Positions 1 through 8,187 of a DNA stretch of 64,000 nt are shown here, in pieces. The DNA comes from Mannheimia granulomatis (GTDB lineage: Bacteria; Pseudomonadota; Gammaproteobacteria; Enterobacterales; Pasteurellaceae). The notes beneath the pieces are model-generated. The model ran no database searches, was not told the origin of the DNA, and saw only the letters and a list, made by a program, of their open reading frames with translations. The first letter of the stretch is position 1, and each line of letters starts with the position of its first letter. A program made the translations under genes and the position numbers. The stretch spans positions 2,240,501 through 2,304,500 of the forward strand of contig NZ_CP016614.1 in assembly GCF_013377255.1 (NCBI RefSeq), read 5' to 3'.

Positions 1-116
1 TAGCGGCAAATTTACAGCAATTATGTCAAACCCATCGTATTGAAAAGGCGGCATTATTCGATCAGTTCCCTTACACTCATCACATAGAAAGTGGCGTTTG
101 GCTGATAAAAAAATAA
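1..116 (+). CDS. C-terminal fragment of an unidentified protein
   Basis: An open frame enters from the left edge and ends in TAA at 114-116, giving the last 37 residues of a protein that finish in ESGVWLIKK. I do not recognise the family from so short a piece. A small dyad (AATCTGA-TTT-TCAGATT, about 141-157) follows and could help end transcription. The start and most of the gene lie outside the window. Confidence 0.55.
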   Translation, partial: AANLQQLCQTHRIEKAALFDQFPYTHHIESGVWLIKK

Positions 117-163
117 TTTATGCTGAAAAAAAGAACGAATAATCTGATTTTCAGATTTATTGC

Positions 164-192
164 TTGACGATTATTCGATAAATCTCTATTAT
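164..192 (+). promoter_or_regulatory. Promoter of the tandem tRNA-Ser genes
   Basis: TTGACG (164-169) and TATTAT (187-192) are separated by exactly 17 bases. The predicted start near 199 lies about 10 bases before the first tRNA. The stretch after the -10 box, GCAGGCG, is a G/C-rich discriminator of the type found at stable-RNA promoters under stringent control. The boxes are seen; the stringent control is inferred. Confidence 0.65.
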
Positions 193-208
193 TGCAGGCG
201 TTTTCAAC

Positions 209-298
209 GGAGGAATGGCAGAGCGGTTGAATGCACCGGTCTTGAAAACCGGCGAGGGTTAACGCCCTCCGTGAGTTCGAATCTCACTTCCTCCGCCA
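209..298 (+). tRNA. tRNA-Ser (anticodon TGA), copy 1
   Basis: The 90-base cloverleaf has an acceptor stem GGAGGAA/TTCCTCC, an anticodon stem CCGGT/ACCGG with loop CTTGAAA (anticodon TGA at 243-245), and the long class II variable arm expected of tRNA-Ser. The T loop reads GTTCGAATC and the 3' CCA is encoded. It should read UCA and other UCN codons. An identical copy follows 77 bases downstream and both are probably cut from one transcript. Confidence 0.97.
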
Positions 299-310
299 TC
301 AAATTTAGAG

Positions 311-337
311 TCTGCTGATTGTTATCAGCAGATTTTC
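311..337 (+). terminator. Hairpin between the two tRNA-Ser genes
   Basis: TCTGCTGAT (311-319) and ATCAGCAGA (324-332) form a perfect 9-bp stem with a 4-base loop, followed by TTTTCTCTTTT. It could be a partial intrinsic terminator or a processing hairpin between the tRNAs. No separate promoter for copy 2 is obvious, so some read-through is likely. Confidence 0.5.
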
Positions 338-375
338 TCTTTTAAGAGAACAACAATTTCACAGACTTTCAACCC

Positions 376-465
376 GGAGGAATGGCAGAGCGGTTGAATG
401 CACCGGTCTTGAAAACCGGCGAGGGTTAACGCCCTCCGTGAGTTCGAATCTCACTTCCTCCGCCA
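376..465 (+). tRNA. tRNA-Ser (anticodon TGA), copy 2
   Basis: This 90-base gene is base-for-base the same as the copy at 209-298, with anticodon TGA at 410-412, the long variable arm and an encoded CCA. Perfect identity suggests recent duplication or gene conversion. It is followed at once by a strong intrinsic terminator. Confidence 0.97.
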
Positions 466-472
466 GTATTTA

Positions 473-501
473 AACCTGTTGAGCATTCAACAGGTTTTTT
501 T
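473..501 (+). terminator. Intrinsic terminator of the tRNA-Ser unit
   Basis: AACCTGTTGA (473-482) pairs perfectly with TCAACAGGTT (487-496) across a 4-base loop, and a run of T residues follows to 501. It ends the tandem tRNA transcript. Confidence 0.85.
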
Positions 502-621
502 ATTTCCTATTTGCAAAAATATCTGACAAATAGACCGCTTGCATTCATTGCTATAAACTGTTGAAATCAAAGCAAACTTCCTTTAGGATAATTGCGATTC
601 ATTCTCAATAATTTAGCTTTC

Positions 622-999
622 ATGAAATTACTTTATATTATATCCGGTTTTATCTGTATTGGTCTTGGCATTATTGGTGCAATATTGCCGGGTTTACCAA
701 CCACTCCTTTTTTACTCTTGGCCTTGTTTTGCTTTACTAAAGGTTCGGAGAGAATTCGTCTATGGTTTATCCAAACCAAACTTTATAAAAAATATCTACA
801 GACATACGATGAAAAGCGGGCAATGACAATGAAACAAAAAATCACAATTCTGGCAATTGCGTTTCCGTTTACTCTATTTGCCTTTATCTCATTGCCTCAC
901 ATAGGTGGGAAAATAGCCTTAGCCGTGCTTGTAGTTGTTCAATATTGGTACTTCTTTTGCAAAATGAAAACTCTTGAAGCAACGCCCATAAAACCTTAA
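622..999 (+). CDS. ybaN: YbaN-like inner-membrane protein (DUF454)
   Basis: A small integral membrane protein of 125 residues matching the DUF454/YbaN family, whose function is unknown. The hallmark segment is GAILPGLPTTPFLLLA near the N-terminus, within the first of about three hydrophobic helices (the others lie in the C-terminal third). I chose ATG at 622 (MKLLYIISGF...) because it lines up with the start of E. coli YbaN. A TTG at 592 in the same frame would add ten residues and does have an AGGA just before it, so it cannot be excluded. The stop codon overlaps the convergent xerC stop. Confidence 0.85.
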   Translation: MKLLYIISGFICIGLGIIGAILPGLPTTPFLLLALFCFTKGSERIRLWFIQTKLYKKYLQTYDEKRAMTMKQKITILAIAFPFTLFAFISLPHIGGKIALAVLVVVQYWYFFCKMKTLEATPIKP

Positions 1000-1907
1000 T
1001 CTTCTTTCTTTCTTCTCGCTCTTGGGTGTGCTGAGTCATAAATTTTTGCAAGGTGTTGAAAATCCAAATGGGTGTAAATTTGAGTAGTAGAAAGACTGCT
1101 ATGTCCTAACAACTCTTGTACTGCTCGTAAATCACCGCTCGCTTCCAACATATGGGTAGCAAAAGAATGGCGTAATTTATGCGGATGCAAATGGCTTTCC
1201 AGCCCCTGTCGTTCTCCCCACTTCTGCATCACCAGCTGAATTGAACGGTGCGATAAACGCCCTCCCCGCTTATTCAAAAACACGGAATTATCTTGAGGCT
1301 TAAACTGCCTCCGCACCTCAAGCCAACGGTGAAGGGCATTTAACGCTTTAGAACCAATCGGCACAATTCGTTCTTTACTGCCCTTACCTTGCACGCGAAC
1401 TTCTTTCGCTGATAAATCCATATCGCCTAAATTCAGACCTTGCAACTCAGATAAACGTAATCCGGAACTGTACATCAGTTCCATCATCGCTATATCACGC
1501 AGATCGCTTGGCTCATCACTTTCAATCGTAAGAAGTTGCCCTACTTGCTCTGCATCAATATTTTTCGGTAAATGTTTGCCCACTTTCGGCGATTTCACAC
1601 CAAGAGTCGGATTAGCATTCATTCGCCCAACCTTAATTAGATAGACAAACCACTGTCTTAATGCCACCAATCGCAAACCGATACTTTTCACACTCAAGCC
1701 CTGTCTATGGCTTTGGCTTAACATCCAACGTACCGAGCTACTTTCCACTTCTTCCCAACTTTCGATACCAGCCTGTGAAAAAAGCTCGCTCACCGCGGCT
1801 AATTGGCGTTGGTAGTTGCTCAAAGTATGCGGACTCACCTGCTTTTCAATTCGCAGAAAATCCCAATAGGGCTGAGTTTGTTGGAAAAGTGGGTTGGAGA
1901 TATTCAT
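996..1907 (-). CDS. xerC: Tyrosine recombinase XerC
   Basis: XerC acts with XerD at the chromosomal dif site to resolve chromosome dimers at division. The 303-residue protein has the N-terminal SAM-like core-binding domain (YWDFLRIEKQVSPHTLSNY) and the C-terminal catalytic domain. Visible catalytic elements are the first Arg in SSGLRLSEL, the Lys in GKGSKERIVP, the HKLRHSFATH box, the later His in LLGHSSLSTT and the nucleophile Tyr in IYTHLD. The frame continues upstream to a TTG at 1970, but that extension runs through an uptake-signal sequence (1918-1926). ATG at 1907 gives the normal family length (E. coli 298). It converges on ybaN with overlapping stops. Confidence 0.95.
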   Translation of the reverse strand: MNISNPLFQQTQPYWDFLRIEKQVSPHTLSNYQRQLAAVSELFSQAGIESWEEVESSSVRWMLSQSHRQGLSVKSIGLRLVALRQWFVYLIKVGRMNANPTLGVKSPKVGKHLPKNIDAEQVGQLLTIESDEPSDLRDIAMMELMYSSGLRLSELQGLNLGDMDLSAKEVRVQGKGSKERIVPIGSKALNALHRWLEVRRQFKPQDNSVFLNKRGGRLSHRSIQLVMQKWGERQGLESHLHPHKLRHSFATHMLEASGDLRAVQELLGHSSLSTTQIYTHLDFQHLAKIYDSAHPRARRKKED

Positions 1908-1985
1908 AGAACTGTTTACAAGCGGTTGAATTTTAAGAAAATTTTGCAAATGGGCAGCTAAGCTACCCAAGTTTATCTCTGGAAA

Positions 1986-2276
1986 TTATTCCAAACATAA
2001 TTGACCAATCCGCACCCCCACATTACCGAGTGCAACAGAACTTAAATACTCGCCTAAAAACTCAAATAATTCATCAATATCAGTAAAACTGCGGTGAATT
2101 TTTATTTCATCTTCCACCTTACGAGTAAATTCATATTGAACATTTTCATCGTTAATATGAGCTTCAAGCGTAATATAAACAGTCTCAAAATAATGGCTTA
2201 ACGAGCCCTCAAAGCCCGGATCGCTCACTCGCACATTCCACTGATTACTAAACAAAACTTCGGTTTTTACTGACAT
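1986..2276 (-). CDS. Small conserved protein of unknown function
   Basis: A 96-residue acidic, soluble-looking protein upstream of xerC on the same strand, with 78 bases between them. Start ATG at 2276 is preceded by AAGGAAAAT. It has no signal peptide or membrane segment. The middle is rich in charged residues (FTRKVEDEIKIHRSF) and the sequence looks like an alternating beta/alpha fold. It resembles small Pasteurellaceae proteins without a known role; I do not assign a function. It may be co-transcribed with xerC. Confidence 0.75.
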   Translation of the reverse strand: MSVKTEVLFSNQWNVRVSDPGFEGSLSHYFETVYITLEAHINDENVQYEFTRKVEDEIKIHRSFTDIDELFEFLGEYLSSVALGNVGVRIGQLCLE

Positions 2277-2442
2277 TGTATTTTCCTTCCTTTATAAGCT
2301 CTATATGCCATTGTAATCAAGATAGCTCGAATTTGCCACTTTTCCAACGCTAATATTATTTGGTTTGTCCTCTTATATTCCTAGCTAAAACATGATCATA
2401 GTCAAAAAATCATTACTTTTCCTTGTTATTAAAGTTAAATTT

Positions 2443-2485
2443 AATTGACCAAAATAAACAAATTATTATAATTCACCAAAATAAA
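2443..2485 (+). promoter_or_regulatory. Promoter with direct-repeat operator for the cysteine operon
   Basis: TTGACC (2445-2450) and TATAAT (2467-2472) are spaced by 16 bases, a near-consensus sigma70 promoter whose start would fall near 2479, about 20 bases before the ATG at 2500. Two direct repeats AATT(G/C)ACCAAAATAAA lie at 2443-2458 and 2470-2485, one starting over the -35 box and one covering the -10 edge and start point. This placement suggests a repressor or autoregulator site. The repeats are seen; the role is inferred. Confidence 0.6.
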
Positions 2486-2499
2486 AAGGGGAAAGAAAT

Positions 2500-3168
2500 A
2501 TGTTAGATAAATTAGATTACCTTGATGATGCCGATAAAGAAATTATGCTGTCTTACTTTTCATTAAGTGAAGCTATTGTAGGCCTGCTAGGTGAATTTTG
2601 CGAAGTAGTTATTCATTCTCTTAATGCATACGAAAAGTCAGTGATCAAAATTATCAATGGGCATCATACAAACCGTGAAGTTGGCTCTCCTATTACAGAT
2701 AAAGGATTACAGTTACTAAAACTTTACCAAAAAGACAAATCAAGCACTGAACAAGTTTACTTTTCACGGTTAAATAATGGTAACTTAATTAAATCAACCA
2801 CCCATATTATTATTGGTCATAAAGGTAAACCTATCGGTTTATTCTGTATTAATTTAAACTTATCTACTCCATTAGATAAAACCATTAGTTCTTTTATGGC
2901 TAGCGATCCTATTCCTCTCCATTATAAAAGTGAAAGTTTTATTACGAATCCGAAAGAACTCATTGAAGAAACTTTTCTTAAAGCAATCAATGAGATTGAG
3001 CAACATACTGCGAAAAATTCAAAACTCTATAAAAAATCCATTATTTTCTATTTGTTTGAAAATGGAATATTTGAGCTCAAAGAAGCTGTTCCCCTTGTTG
3101 CAGAAAAGCTCTCTCTAACCAGTCATGCTATTTATAAACACTTAAGAGAATTTAAAAATAATGCTTAA
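2500..3168 (+). CDS. YheO/DauR-like transcriptional regulator (PAS-like + HTH)
   Basis: A 222-residue regulator with a YheO-like PAS domain in roughly residues 15-130 (HTNREVGSPITDKG; HKGKPIGLFCINLNL) and a C-terminal helix-turn-helix at about 175-220 (EAVPLVAEKLSLTSHAIYKHLRE). Members of this family include DauR, which controls D-arginine catabolism, so a sensor of an amino acid or derivative is plausible. It is the first gene of an operon with a permease 23 bases downstream and a cysteine desulfidase. I infer that it controls those genes, probably through the repeats in its own promoter. In E. coli the equivalent pair is run by an Lrp-type regulator instead. RBS AAGGGGAAAG precedes the ATG. 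Confidence 0.88.
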   Translation: MLDKLDYLDDADKEIMLSYFSLSEAIVGLLGEFCEVVIHSLNAYEKSVIKIINGHHTNREVGSPITDKGLQLLKLYQKDKSSTEQVYFSRLNNGNLIKSTTHIIIGHKGKPIGLFCINLNLSTPLDKTISSFMASDPIPLHYKSESFITNPKELIEETFLKAINEIEQHTAKNSKLYKKSIIFYLFENGIFELKEAVPLVAEKLSLTSHAIYKHLREFKNNA

Positions 3169-3191
3169 TTTATACTAGCTAAGGAGAATAT

Positions 3192-4469
3192 ATGGATACT
3201 CAAAAACTCTCACCTGCTGAATTCAAGCAGGCAACAAAATTTGATTCAACTGATTTTGGCTGGGTCATTATGAGTATAGGAATGGCTATCGGGGCAGGAA
3301 TTGTATTCTTACCCGTTCAAGTAGGACTTATGGGAATGTGGGTTTTCCTGCTTTCCTCTGTAATTGGCTATCCTGCCATGTATCTGTTTCAACGACTTTT
3401 TATTAATACTCTAGCAGAATCTCCGGAATGCCAAGATTATCCGACAGTCATTAGTGGCTATTTAGGAAAAAACTGGGGAATATTCTTAGGTATACTCTAC
3501 TTTATTATGTTAGTCATATGGATGTTTGTTTACTCCACCGCAATAACCAACGACAGTGCCTCTTATCTTCTTACGTTTGGAATAACAGATACTCTGCTCT
3601 CTGACAACCCATTTTACGGTTTAATACTAATATGTATCCTAGTTGCATTATCGTCCCGAGGTGAAAAGCTACTCTTTAAAATATCGACCTTTATGGTTCT
3701 GACAAAACTTTTAGTTGTTGCAGCTTTAGGAATCGCCATGGTAGGTATGTGGAAACTACATAATATAGGGGCATTACCTCCGACTGGAAAACTAATAAAA
3801 GACGCAATTATCACACTCCCTTTCACTCTCACCTCAATTCTATTTTTACAAACACTCAGCCCAATGGTTATTTCCTACCGTGCTAAAGAACAATCAAGAG
3901 AAATCGCACGTTACAAAGCATTACGTGCTATGAATATTGCGTTTGCCATTCTATTTGTTACCGTTTTCTTTTATGCTGTCTCATTTACACTTGCAATGGG
4001 TCGAGAAGAAGCACTAAAAGCCTATGAACAAAACGTCTCTGCATTAGCCATTGCCGCACAGTTTTTTCCAGGTAGCTGGGCTACCTATGTGGGTGTGGCG
4101 TTAAATATCTTTGCAGTTATGACCGCCTTCTTCGGTGTCTATTTAGGATTTAGAGAGGCAACACAGGGCATTGTCATGAATCTATTATTAAGAAAATTTC
4201 CTGCGGAAAAAATCAATTCTAATTACGTACAAAAAGGGATTATGCTATTCTCTATCCTACTCGCATGGAGTGCAATAGTCCTAAATGCACCGGTATTAAG
4301 CTTTACCTCAATCTGTAGCCCTATTTTCGGCTTAGTTGGCTGTTTAATTCCTGCCTATTTAGTCTACAAAGTGCCTGCATTATTTAAATATAAAGGGCTA
4401 GCACTTAATATTATTATCATAACCGGTATTTTATTATGTATTTCACCATTCCTAACATTTTTAGAGTAA
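3192..4469 (+). CDS. cyuP: Serine/cysteine permease, CyuP (YhaO/DlsT)-like
   Basis: A 425-residue inner-membrane transporter of the hydroxy/aromatic amino acid permease (HAAAP) family with about eleven hydrophobic helices. The first helix carries the family motif IGMAIGAGIVFLPVQVG. It most resembles E. coli YhaO (also called DlsT or CyuP), which imports L- and D-serine and cysteine. The assignment rests on the family pattern and on the next gene, a YhaM-type cysteine desulfidase, as in E. coli yhaOM. RBS AAGGAG precedes ATG at 3192. A 13-base gap separates it from cyuA. SdaC-type serine permeases are the main alternative. Confidence 0.8.
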   Translation: MDTQKLSPAEFKQATKFDSTDFGWVIMSIGMAIGAGIVFLPVQVGLMGMWVFLLSSVIGYPAMYLFQRLFINTLAESPECQDYPTVISGYLGKNWGIFLGILYFIMLVIWMFVYSTAITNDSASYLLTFGITDTLLSDNPFYGLILICILVALSSRGEKLLFKISTFMVLTKLLVVAALGIAMVGMWKLHNIGALPPTGKLIKDAIITLPFTLTSILFLQTLSPMVISYRAKEQSREIARYKALRAMNIAFAILFVTVFFYAVSFTLAMGREEALKAYEQNVSALAIAAQFFPGSWATYVGVALNIFAVMTAFFGVYLGFREATQGIVMNLLLRKFPAEKINSNYVQKGIMLFSILLAWSAIVLNAPVLSFTSICSPIFGLVGCLIPAYLVYKVPALFKYKGLALNIIIITGILLCISPFLTFLE

Positions 4470-4482
4470 TAAGGTTCTATCT

Positions 4483-5784
4483 ATGAATATTCACTGTGAA
4501 AAATTAGAACAAGCTATTCTGAGTGCAGTTAACCATGAAGTTGTTCCTGCATTAGGTTGTACAGAGCCTATTTCTCTTGCCTTAGCCTCAGCAATTGCGC
4601 GCCAATATTTAAGGCATTTGCCGGAGCGAATTGAAGCCAAAGTTTCCCCTAATTTAATGAAAAACGGAATGGGGGTAACGGTACCGGGAACAGCAACCGT
4701 CGGACTCCCAATGGCTGCGGCAATAGGGGCTATCGGTGGCGATCCTCATGGCGGTTTAGAAGTGCTGAAAAACATTACGCCTGCTCAAGTTGAACAAGCC
4801 AAAACAATGCTAAGTGATGATAAAGTGTCGGTATCAATTTTTGAAACAGAACATATTCTATATTCTGAAGCAACATTGTTTTACCAAACTGAGCGTGTCT
4901 GTGTTCGCATTGCAGAACATCATACTAATGTCATCTATATTGAAAAAAACGGTCAAACAATTTTAAGTAAGCCTTGTGCAGTGAATAATGACGATATTAC
5001 CGAAATATTTACCTCACTTTCGGCAAAAGATATTTTCGATTTTTCGATGAATATTGAGTTAGAAAAAATTCGCTTTATTGAGCAAGCGGCACAATTAAAC
5101 TCTGCACTCTCAAAAGAAGGTTTGCGTACCGATTATGGATTACATATCGGGCGTACATTGCAAAAACAAATCGGCTTAGGCTTAATCAGCGATGACTTAC
5201 TTAACCGCATCGTGATTGAAACTACATCCGCTTCTGATGCGAGAATGGGGGGCGCAAGTTTACCGGCAATGAGCAATTCCGGCTCCGGTAATCAAGGTAT
5301 TACAGCCACCATGCCGGTTGTGGTTGTTGCCCGCCATTTAAATGTTAGCGAAGAAAAACGCATTCGTGCCCTATTTCTCTCCCACTTAATGGCAATTTAT
5401 ATTCACAGCAAATTACCTAAATTATCGGCACTATGTGCGGTAACGACCGCCGCAATGGGAAGCTGTGCCGGGGTTGCGTGGTTACTCACAGGGGAATTTG
5501 AAAATATTAGTATGGCAATTAGTAGTATGATTGGCGATATCAGTGGCATTATCTGTGACGGGGCTTCTAACAGCTGTGCGATGAAAGTGTCCACTAGCGT
5601 GACTTCAAGCTATAAATCCATTCTGATGTCTATGGATAACAGCCAAGTCACGGGCAATGAAGGCATTGTCGAACATGATATCGATCGCTCTATCAACAAC
5701 CTATGCAGCATTGCCTCTCGTAGCATGCAATACACCGACAAACAAGTTATTGAAATTATGGTGAATAAACCGAAATTGAAATAA
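4483..5784 (+). CDS. cyuA: L-cysteine desulfidase, CyuA (YhaM/UPF0597) family
   Basis: A 433-residue cytoplasmic enzyme of the UPF0597 family, which splits L-cysteine to pyruvate, ammonia and sulfide with an oxygen-sensitive [4Fe-4S] cluster. Conserved cysteines are visible at residue 26 (PALGCTEP), 318, 358 (GIICDG) and 365 (NSCAMK). Their spacing (40 then 7 residues) matches, as I recall it, the base and cluster-ligand cysteines of the archaeal enzyme; Cys328 is extra. The glycine-rich stretch GMGVTVPGTATVGLP is also typical. It is the third gene of the regulator-permease-desulfidase operon, so the likely job is uptake and breakdown of cysteine or serine under low oxygen. A palindromic terminator follows. 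Confidence 0.88.
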   Translation: MNIHCEKLEQAILSAVNHEVVPALGCTEPISLALASAIARQYLRHLPERIEAKVSPNLMKNGMGVTVPGTATVGLPMAAAIGAIGGDPHGGLEVLKNITPAQVEQAKTMLSDDKVSVSIFETEHILYSEATLFYQTERVCVRIAEHHTNVIYIEKNGQTILSKPCAVNNDDITEIFTSLSAKDIFDFSMNIELEKIRFIEQAAQLNSALSKEGLRTDYGLHIGRTLQKQIGLGLISDDLLNRIVIETTSASDARMGGASLPAMSNSGSGNQGITATMPVVVVARHLNVSEEKRIRALFLSHLMAIYIHSKLPKLSALCAVTTAAMGSCAGVAWLLTGEFENISMAISSMIGDISGIICDGASNSCAMKVSTSVTSSYKSILMSMDNSQVTGNEGIVEHDIDRSINNLCSIASRSMQYTDKQVIEIMVNKPKLK

Positions 5785-5806
5785 TCCTTTGGTAAAATTC
5801 TAGACA

Positions 5807-5834
5807 AAACAGACCGCTTGCAAGCGGTCTGTTT
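5807..5834. terminator. Perfect palindrome of two abutted uptake signals; bidirectional terminator
   Basis: A 28-base perfect palindrome, AAACAGACCGCTTG joined to its complement, contains CAAGCGGTCTG in both orientations. It lies between the convergent ends of cyuA and glyS. It can fold as a long hairpin in either transcript, so it probably serves as terminator for both. The core is one base off the ACAAGCGGT uptake 9-mer. Confidence 0.7.
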
Positions 5835-5852
5835 CGGGCAACATTTTGCAAA

Positions 5853-7919
5853 TTACTGTAACAGAGAGATATCCGCCACTTGCAGGAACAAGCCTTGCAG
5901 CGTGCTTAAAATCGCTAAGCGGTTTTGGCGGAGTTTTTGGTCTTCGGCATTGACCATTACGCCATCAAAGAACGCATCAACAGGCTGGCGTAAGTTTGCG
6001 AGTTTATCAAGAACAGCAGTGTAGTCGCCGTTAGCAATCAGCGGTTGCACTTCGGTTCTTAACGCTAACACGCTTTCCGCCAACGCTTTTTCTGCTGGTT
6101 CTACGCAAGCTGAAAGATCAATTTCGCCAATCGCAATATCCGCTTTGGCTAAAATGTTGCTGACACGTTTGTTAGCGGCTGCCAAGGCTTCGGCACTGTC
6201 TAAGCTGCGGAAGTGAGACACCGCACGCACACGGGCATCAAAATCGGCAGGCTTAGTCGGACGGCGGGCAAGCACAGCTTGGATGACATCCACCGCAATG
6301 CCTTCGCTCTCATACCACGCCCGGAAACGACCAAGCATAAAGTCCACCACTTCGTCCACCACGTTTTTGTTGGTGAGCTTGTCGCCGAAAAGTGCGGCCG
6401 ATTTTGCGACAATTTCCGCTAAGTCTAACGGCAGGTTTTTCTCCACAATAATCCGCAGCGAACCTAATGCCGCACGGCGTAAAGCGAACGGGTCGGCACT
6501 ACCTTTTGGTGCTTGTCCGATACCGAAAATCCCCGTGAGCGTATCGAATTTATCCGCCAACGCTACCGAGCAAGCCACTAGGCTGTTCGGCAAGTTGTCG
6601 CCCGCAAAACGTGGCATATATTGTTCGTTCAACGCCACCGCCACTTCTTCGTCTTCGCCATCGTGGCGTGCATAGTGCATACCCATTACGCCTTGCGTAT
6701 CGGTAAATTCAAACACCATATTGGTCATCAGGTCGCATTTTGACAGCAAGCCGGCACGTTTGGCTTTGGTTTGATCGGCACCGATTTGTGCGGCGATTTC
6801 GCCCGCCAAGGCTTCAATACGAGCGGTTTTGTCACGCAAGGTGCCGAGCTGTTGTTGGAATAGCACGGTTTCAAGGCGTGGCAGTTGGTCTTCCAGTTTT
6901 TGTTTTAAGTCGGTTTTGAAGAAGAATTCCGCATCGGTCAAACGTGGGCGGACGACTTTTTCGTTTCCTTCAATAATTTTGCTCGGATCATCCGGATTGA
7001 TATTGGAAACGAAGATAAAGTGCGGTAACAATTTGCCGTCTTTGTCGTAAATCGGGAAGTATTTTTGGTCGCCTTTCATTGTATAAACCAAGGCTTCCGC
7101 CGGCACGGCTAAGAAACGCTCTTCAAATTTGGCGGTCAGCACGTTCGGGTATTCCACTAATGAAGTGACTTCGTCCAACAAGTCTTCTTCAATATCCGCT
7201 ACGCCACCCAAAGCGGTCGCTTTTTCTTGGGATTTTGCAAGGATCAACGCTTTACGCTCGTTGAAATCCGCCACCACCGAACCACGCTCTTTCAGCAGTT
7301 GTGGGTATTGGTCGGCGTTCTCAATGGTAAATTCACGCTCGCCTAAGAAGCGGTGACCACGAATAGTGCGACCGCTCGCCACGCCTAAAATTTCGCCCTC
7401 AATCAGCTCCGCACCGAATAAAAGGGTGACGGTATGCACCGGGCGGACGAACTGCTCGGTTTTATCGCCCCAACGCATTGTTTTCGGAATCGGCAGGTTT
7501 GCCAAGGATTTGACGATAATATCAACCAGCAGATTTTTAGTCGGCTGACCTTCAATTACCGCACGATGCACCAGCCATTCGCCTTTATCGGTGGCGATAC
7601 GCTCGGCTTGCTCAACCGTGATACCACAGCCTTTCGCCCAGCCTTCTGCCGCTTTGGTCGGCTTGCCCTCTGCATCAAACGCCTGAGCCATAGCCGGCCC
7701 ACGCTTCTCGATTTCTTTACTCGGCTGACTTTCTACAAGGTTTAACACCTTAACGGCAAGACGGCGAGGGGCTGCGAACCACTCGACTTTCTCGAAAGAA
7801 AGCCCAGCAAGGTTGAGTTCTTGTTCAACATTCTCCGCAAACGCGGTCGCTAATTTTTTGAGTGCCTTCGGTGGCAGCTCTTCTGTGCCGATCTCGGCTA
7901 GGAAGTTTTGTGTTGTCAT
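5853..7919 (-). CDS. glyS: Glycine--tRNA ligase beta subunit
   Basis: The beta chain of the heterotetrameric (alpha2beta2) glycyl-tRNA synthetase, which binds tRNA-Gly. The 688-residue product begins MTTQNFLAEIGTEELPPKA, the family's N-terminal signature; E. coli GlyS has 689 residues. The C-terminal part contains the DALR-type anticodon-binding region. The frame extends 15 residues further upstream, but ATG at 7919 matches the family start and has GAG nine bases before it. glyQ lies about 1.6 kb upstream on the same strand, separated by three small genes and a palindromic repeat, so glyS may have its own promoter. Confidence 0.97.
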   Translation of the reverse strand: MTTQNFLAEIGTEELPPKALKKLATAFAENVEQELNLAGLSFEKVEWFAAPRRLAVKVLNLVESQPSKEIEKRGPAMAQAFDAEGKPTKAAEGWAKGCGITVEQAERIATDKGEWLVHRAVIEGQPTKNLLVDIIVKSLANLPIPKTMRWGDKTEQFVRPVHTVTLLFGAELIEGEILGVASGRTIRGHRFLGEREFTIENADQYPQLLKERGSVVADFNERKALILAKSQEKATALGGVADIEEDLLDEVTSLVEYPNVLTAKFEERFLAVPAEALVYTMKGDQKYFPIYDKDGKLLPHFIFVSNINPDDPSKIIEGNEKVVRPRLTDAEFFFKTDLKQKLEDQLPRLETVLFQQQLGTLRDKTARIEALAGEIAAQIGADQTKAKRAGLLSKCDLMTNMVFEFTDTQGVMGMHYARHDGEDEEVAVALNEQYMPRFAGDNLPNSLVACSVALADKFDTLTGIFGIGQAPKGSADPFALRRAALGSLRIIVEKNLPLDLAEIVAKSAALFGDKLTNKNVVDEVVDFMLGRFRAWYESEGIAVDVIQAVLARRPTKPADFDARVRAVSHFRSLDSAEALAAANKRVSNILAKADIAIGEIDLSACVEPAEKALAESVLALRTEVQPLIANGDYTAVLDKLANLRQPVDAFFDGVMVNAEDQKLRQNRLAILSTLQGLFLQVADISLLQ

Positions 7920-7976
7920 TGTTAATTTCTCGTTCAAATAATTTATGTCTTTAAAATCTCTCACTTCGTTTCCACT

Positions 7977-8165
7977 TCTGCCAAATCTCCCCTAGCCCCT
8001 CTTTGCTAAAGAGGGGGACTAGATCACCATAAATTTGTAGTTCATCTGTCTTCATCATCTTTCTTTATCTTTTTCCATAAAGATCGTAAATAGCCATATG
8101 AATATAAATTACGCTCTACACGATCACCCCTCTTTAGCAAAGAGGGGAGGGGGAGATTTGGCAGA
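7977..8165. repeat. Intergenic inverted-repeat element (MITE-like), about 190 bp
   Basis: Two arms of about 40 bases, 7977-8017 and 8127-8165, are near-perfect inverted copies of each other. Each runs from TCTGCCAAATCTCCCC through an internal hairpin CCTCTTTGCTAAAGAGG. About 110 bases of A/T-rich DNA lie between. There is no open frame. The structure, ends in and within an intergenic space upstream of glyS, looks like a small non-autonomous palindromic element. The element at about 16052-16197 shares the CTCCCTAGCCC core. Confidence 0.65.
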
Positions 8166-8187
8166 CTAAATTAACGGAGAAAATACC

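Noticed and set aside
209..465. Possible CRISPR-like repeat pair
   Set aside because: The two identical 90-base units fold as complete tRNA-Ser genes with encoded CCA.
1908..1970. TTG-started extension of xerC
   Set aside because: It runs through an uptake-signal sequence and makes the protein longer than other XerC; ATG 1907 fits better.
6200..6675. Antisense open frames inside glyS
   Set aside because: They mirror the glyS coding frame, match no family and lack ribosome binding sites.
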